64,000 nucleotides of DNA from Nissolia schottii. Lineage: Eukaryota; Streptophyta; Magnoliopsida; Fabales; Fabaceae. The stretch spans positions 417,409-481,408 of the forward strand of contig QANU01011207.1 of NCBI GenBank assembly GCA_003254905.1, given 5' to 3'. A model generated the notes under the pieces. That model was not told the DNA's origin. It saw only the letters and a program-made list of their open reading frames with translations, and ran no database searches. Positions 58,823-64,000 of this stretch are shown piece by piece; position 1 is the first letter of the stretch, and each line of letters starts with the position of its first letter. The translations under genes were made by a program, and so were the position numbers.

Positions 58823-59334
58823 CGTGACGTCTCATTTCTCAATGAAATTACCGTCGATAATAGCCGACGGTAACTGGTAATTAAATGCTTAGGACTTGAA
58901 CGTTGTTGCATGAATCGACAAGTTTAGCGTCAGTAATACCTGACGGTATTGCGTAATTAAATGAGCCCACACACTTGTCAGATTATAATTGGCTTGCAGT
59001 TACCGTTGGCGTTAATCGTCGGTAATGTATTGTTATTTTTTAATTAAAATATCATCTTATATTAGCGTCGGTGAGTACTGACGGTGTATGCTTCACGCCT
59101 TTTGCTGCGAAAATTTACCGTCGACTGTATTGTTGGTATTATATTCCGACAGTATATTGTTGCATATTTGCTTGGTTTTTTCCGTGAACCAGTTACCGTC
59201 AGTAAAGTGGTAAATGCCGACGGTAATACCGTTGAAAACTAACCGACGATGATTTTTGGGCAGTAATAGTTGTATTTCTAGTAGTGCTTGTCACTGTCAT
59301 TTCTCATCGCTCTTTTCACTCTCATCTCTCTTCT

Positions 59335-60168
59335 GCAACTCATTGTGCTCTCTTCACTCTTGTACTCATATAAAGATTGTGCACTCAAATTACATATATC
59401 AGATTCTACAAAATACTTAACTATATGTTAAGCTTTATGGAAATCTGTAAAGTTCTGTACATGTTTGTGAAGTTTTGTGCACGTGAACTAATATTTATAA
59501 AGTTTTTCTATTAAATATGTATAAATTTTGTAAACCTATTTATGCTTGAGGAAAATCACAATGTTGTAAACAATCACGTAATGTTTGTGCACTGACACTA
59601 ATAATGTTTGTGCACACAGTCATATAAAGTTTGTGCACTCCAATCAGATATCATATTGTGCAAAAATACTTAACTATATGTTAAGTAATATGCATATATG
59701 TAAAGTTTATGCATGAGAATGTATAAAAGTGTATGTACACATGTATGTGAACTAATATTTATTAAGTTTGTCCATTAAAATGTATGAAATTTGTGAACCT
59801 ATTTATGTTTAAGAAAAATCACAATGTTGTAAACAACTACGTAATGTTTGTGCACTGACACTGATAATGTTTGTGCACACAGTCATATAAAGTTTGTGCA
59901 TTCCAATCAGATATCATATTCTGCAAAAGTACTTAACTATACGTTTTGGTGGTTGTGGTGGTGGATTGATATCGTCATGTGGTGGTTATGGCGGATTCTG
60001 TAGCTCAGAATAGATTATTTGAAAGGTTCGTTTGTGATCTCGTGGAGAAAATCACGTTGGAGTGCGTGATATTCTAAATGAGGAAAGTCTATATCCGTAT
60101 AACTATCATTAATTGAATATAATTTGGTGGTGTATATACGGGTGCATGTGTTTAGGGTGTACACAAAG
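59335..60168. mobile_element. TTTGTGCA-motif element, right part, with internal duplication
   Basis: TTTGTGCA-type motifs run from 59335 to about 59910. TACTTAACTATATGTTAAG-type sequence recurs at 59414, 59667 and 59930, marking two tandem copies of a roughly 255-bp unit. The right end, reverse-complemented, is TACTTTGTGTACACCC, close to the terminus of the next element. Confidence 0.55.
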
Positions 60169-60184
60169 TATTTCTGATTGCAAA

Positions 60185-60716
60185 AATGCTATGTGTACAC
60201 CCAATTTCATACACCCATAAATACACAATTTAAATTAGGTAATTAATTATTATTATACGTATACAATACAGTTTTCCAAAATAGAGCACAAACTTAAAGA
60301 TACCACAAACATTACAGGCGTTAAAGTACAAACTTTATACGCATTCATGCACAAACTATATTTGGACTACACTGCAAACTTATAGTTCAGAGTTATATAC
60401 AATCTAAACTTTATTTAAAAATGCACAAACATTATAGATAGTAATGCACAAATTTTATATGTATGAATACACAAACATTATAAAATTATTAGAGTGTCTT
60501 ACAATCTAAACTTTATTTAAAAAAACGCACAAACATTATACGCAAAAATGCACAAACTTTATTCTCACGAGTGCACTAACATTACAAACTTGTAGATGAT
60601 ATTTTCAACTATAATTAAGTGCACAAACATTGCAGGCGTTAAAACACAAACTTTATGTATATAAATACGGAGTGTATATATGGTATATATTTTTTGATGT
60701 GCGTGTAGCAGAACTC
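60185..60716. mobile_element. TTTGTGCA-motif inverted-repeat element, most complete copy
   Basis: It runs from TGCTATGTGTACACCC (about 60189) to GCGTGTAGCAGAACTCT (about 60716), about 530 bp. The ends are inverted repeats. The interior holds about a dozen GCACAAACATTA / GCACAAACTTTA motifs at 30-45-bp spacing. No coding sequence. It abuts the terpene synthase relic. Confidence 0.65.
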
Positions 60717-61210
60717 TTCTGTTTTAATAATTACTTTGAAGAATATCCCAACATAATTCGCCTTGCAGGATTGTTTTGTCACCTTGTTAACGACCTCGGA
60801 ACATCTAAGGTGCGATGACATTTTAATTCTTATATAATGTCAATGTAATGATTAAACTTAAAAATTAATTTTGAATTGATTGAATTATTTTTTGTTCATT
60901 GTTTCGCCTCTTTCGATTTTTAGCGTGAGACAAAGACCGGTGATATTCCCAAATCAATTGAGTGTTACATGAATGAACTGTAGCTTGTGAAGAAGATGCT
61001 CATGAACACATAAAATTCATGGTTTGCACAATGTGGAAGAACATTAATAAAGAAGCTCATGATTCTTCTTTCTCTCAAGATTTCATAGATTCTGTTTTAG
61101 ATTTGGGAAGAATAACACTGTGCTTTTACCAGCATGGAGATGGCTACACTGATCAAGATCCTGAAACCAAGAGTCGCATACTATCATTAGTTATGCAACC
61201 TATTCCTTAA
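60716..61210 (+). pseudogene. Terpene synthase C-terminal relic
   Basis: Two exon remnants, 60716-60809 and 60924-61210, joined by a GT-AG intron. The first has the second metal-binding region of class I terpene synthases (LCHLVNDLGTSKRE-like across the junction, NDxxTxxxE). The second has MWKNINKEAH, DSVLDLGRITLCFYQHGDGY and a normal family C-terminus ending in TAA. A one-base deletion near 60978 brings TAG into frame at 60981 and shifts the rest. The 5' part is missing, replaced directly by the repeat element. Confidence 0.88.
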
Positions 61211-64000
61211 TTTTCAATTACCTGTTGATATGAAATTAATGTTGGCGGTAATATTTGGTTTGGGTTGATGTTATGTGATTTTTCATAAGGCTTTCCTAAT
61301 AGTTTGTGTTATTTTATCATTATTATAATTGTGTCCTGTGATTTGGATTACCTACCTTTAAAATGTTCCAACAAATTACAGAGGTAATTTTTCACTTTAC
61401 CTCATGGAGTAAATATCTTATATTATTTAATTTATATATTTTTGATAATTTTTATAACTAAATTCATCTAATTTTGTTATTATTTCATGTTTTATATGAT
61501 CATAATAAACTTTTCATTAGTTAAAAGAGTCTACTTATAAGATTATTATATATTTGTGAACCATTTGAGCTTATGATGTACTTTTCTACAAATATTGTAT
61601 TAAAAAATATTAATTTATTACATTAAATCATATAATCTATTAATATGTCATACTAGATCATGAAATAATCACAAAATTCGATAAACTTAGTTGTAAAAAT
61701 TATTAAAAATTGATAAATTAAGTTATATGAGATATTTACCCCATGTGGTAGGTGAAAAATCACCTTAAAAAGATTATGTTAAAAAGTCAATAATCAATTT
61801 TGTGTATATTTTAAAAAGTAATATTTTTAGTTTGAAATGATATAACAACAACTAAATCTTATCCGATCCTAATGAAAGTTTGAAAATAATAATTAAAAAG
61901 AAATTTGAAGATCAATAAATTATTTAGGGATATGAATTATTTATTTGAATTATGTATTATTTGATGTTGAAGGTTGATATATATTTTTTCTTTATATTTA
62001 TCGTCAATAACAATAATTAATTTTTCCGCCTATTGTAAGCCATTTAGGTTAATATTAAGAAAAAATAATATTTTAATTTCAGTACCTTTAGAAGAGAGAA
62101 TTATAAAAAAACAACATATTTTAATAATTTTTAAACTAATTTCAATATCTTTAAAAAGAAGATATAAAAGACCAATCTTATCCATGAAAATTTAAAAACC
62201 AAGCGCTAGCAAATAGTTTTTGGCATAGCCGGGTGAGGTACAAAAAATATGAAATGCATTTTTTACACAAAAATACATAAACAACATACAATGACATGCA
62301 ATGAAGAATACAAAATATAATAAAAAATTGAACCACTCTTTTTCGCTTGGTCAAACTACACTCTATTACATTTGATGGTTTTGTGTGGCTTAGAGAAGGA
62401 GGGGTTGAATCTAAGCAAAGTCTTTTGCTTTAAAAAAAATTAACCTTTCTTTGAAAGTTGTCGCCTAAAAGTTTAGGAGATATCTCCTTGTATTCAGGGA
62501 GACAAGTTTTCAAAAAAACAAAATTTCGAAAACGAAAACAGATTTTCTTTTAAATGATAGGAAATGTAAATAGTGGAGAGAAGAAGAAAAACACACACAA
62601 TATTTATACTGGTTCGATTCCTAGTCAGGAATTTACGTCCAGTTCTTCAATCGCCAAAATCTGTTTTTCTTTCACAAAAAAACTTATAAGCACCAATAGT
62701 TCTTCTAAAAAACTTACAAGACAAAATTTTCAAATACAGAAACTTGAACTGAAAATCTTTCTCTCAAGTTCTCTGTTGCTCGCCAAAAAAACAAACTCTC
62801 AAATAACCAATTTTCTCACCAAGCAATAAAATACCAAAATACCAAATCAGATGATTGAAAATAACATATTCAAAATATGAGAGGTTTGTAGGTAGAGCTC
62901 TTGAGGATGTATTTCAATGGTGATCTTTTTCTCTCATTTTTCTCTTATGTCTTGTGTATCTTTAGAATGGTGAAGACACTCCCATTTATTCTTGATCCTC
63001 GAATATTGAAGCTCAAGATCATCTCCTTTATTTTTGTCATTCTTCCATGATTCCTTTTTGACATAACTCGTGTTCTTTCTTTTTCTGTCTTCAATCAACT
63101 CATTTTTCGTTGATGCCCACTCAAGAAGGCTTTTGCACATGTGCTTCAATTCGGTCCTTTTGACTGTTGCAAGAAGAACATATTTCTTGCTCCTTTTTCC
63201 ATGAATTTTGCTTTTCAATTTCTTTCTTCTTTCACGTTTTTTCTAGCTAGCCTTTCCCATGATTGTATATTTCGTTGGTCATAAGGATAGCTTTCCTTTT
63301 TGTCCTATTCTATTTGACTCAACCGTAACTGCATTATGTAAAGTTACCATGCTTGATTTTTGCTTCCCAACGTGTCTGCTGTTCATTTTTCTTCTTTCTC
63401 TTTTCAATTTCATTCCTTCTATATTCAGCAGCATATCATTCTGTCAAGGAAATTTGATTTCCTCCATTCATGTCCTTGATAGCATTTACTCTTCCTTATT
63501 TCCTTTCTTGTAAAACGTGACTCAAGCTTCCTTGACCCACAAATATTGCTTTCCTTTTTGTTCTATTCCCTTCCTTTTCTTTTTGTAAATTTGTAGACTA
63601 TATCACGACTTCTGTTAGGGAAAGAATATTTCCTTAAGTGTTGTACTTGACAACTATATATTTCCTTTTCCTTTTCTTGTTGACTGAGGCAAAGATATGC
63701 TTTTGTTTTTCCAATGATACTTCCCATCTATATTTCATTATCAACTCTTAATTTATATCACTTTTTTCCTTATTTATATTTTTCTTTCCTGATACCATCA
63801 GCTTCCTTTTTGCTCATCCTTGTCTTACACTTTCCATTGCTGCTGTAAGATATAATTGTTCCTTCCCAAAATATTTGATTCCTTTCTCTAAAAATATTTA
63901 TGTCTTGCTTCCTATACGTTGGACCCCTTCACTTTTATGGACTGTGTTTGCTCCAAATATTTGACCATGGATTTTGGGCACCACAACCATATTTTTCCTT
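61211..64000. other. AT-rich tail of the window, no gene seen
   Basis: No supported coding region. At 62370-62640 there is a stretch (GTGTGGCTTAGAGAAGGAGG, later ACTGGTTCGATTCCTAGT) that looks like part of a dispersed legume repeat, but I cannot set its ends. From about 63240 the plus strand is strongly T-rich. Small frames here have no family resemblance. Confidence 0.4.

Larger units (their letters stand above)
55289..59287 (+). mobile_element. CACTA transposon terminal portion, split by a solo LTR
   Basis: The right end ATTTCTAGTAGTG (ending 59287) is the reverse complement of the CACTACTAGAAAT terminus of CACTA elements. Ahead of it, at 55412-55622 and 58823-59265, lie many TTACCGTC / GACGGTAA subterminal repeats, some paired as hairpins (58848-58856 with 58865-58873; 55510-55517 with 55528-55535). 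The solo LTR at 55623-58822 interrupts the array. The left CACTA end was not found, so the element's full extent is unknown; it is probably non-autonomous. Confidence 0.75.

Overview
This window is nuclear plant DNA from a dicot, most likely a papilionoid legume. Genes have many GT-AG introns, AT-rich introns and intergenic DNA, plant-specific families, and a transposon-rich half with plant LTR, Helitron, CACTA and MITE sequences. The legume assignment is inference from overall gene and repeat style. All exon borders were read by eye from reading-frame continuity and splice consensus; for the seven intact gene models the exons sum to an exact multiple of three ending in a stop.

Gene-rich half (1-43,200). 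In order: a plastid-type SLH/coiled-coil membrane protein (+, 553-5721); an intact cytosolic ribosomal protein eL36 gene (-, 6775-8250) and a broken tandem copy (-, about 9731-10886); a class 3 lipase with the plant Lipase3 N-terminal region (+, 13686-16579); a prolyl 4-hydroxylase-like protein with a C-terminal ShKT domain, lacking the first iron-binding histidine (+, 17474-20240); a divergent kinesin-10 with a C-terminal helix-hairpin-helix (+, 21850-26893); a C2H2 zinc-finger protein of unknown function (+, 30013-35055); and a SKP1-like protein of the ASK20/ASK21 type (-, 37677-41369, with a 5' UTR exon near 43 kb). These are independent housekeeping, cell-wall, cell-division and ubiquitin-ligase genes with their own promoters; there is no cluster or operon logic. 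From memory, the Arabidopsis relatives of the first gene and the kinesin (At5g23890 and At5g23910) are near neighbours, which suggests conserved microsynteny.

Repeat-rich half (43,200-64,000). No intact gene was found. There are four LTR-bounded elements without internal regions (solo LTRs): 44434-45585, 47275-49141, 53778-55288 and 55623-58822. Three have exact 5-bp target-site duplications and one an imperfect one. A head-to-head pair of Helitron fragments (46896-50875) has both CTAG 3' ends facing outward, and one arm carries a solo LTR. One CACTA terminus ends at 59287, behind an array of short hairpin repeats, and is itself split by a solo LTR. An unclassified terminal-inverted-repeat family built from spaced TTTGTGCA-type motifs occurs at four places. 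A terpene synthase relic (60716-61210) is cut off at its 5' side by one of these elements.

No wholly new multi-gene system is visible. The strongest leads are the ligand-less prolyl 4-hydroxylase-like protein, the kinesin with degenerate switch I and three equal 57-nt exons, the palindromic Helitron, and the TTTGTGCA repeat family.
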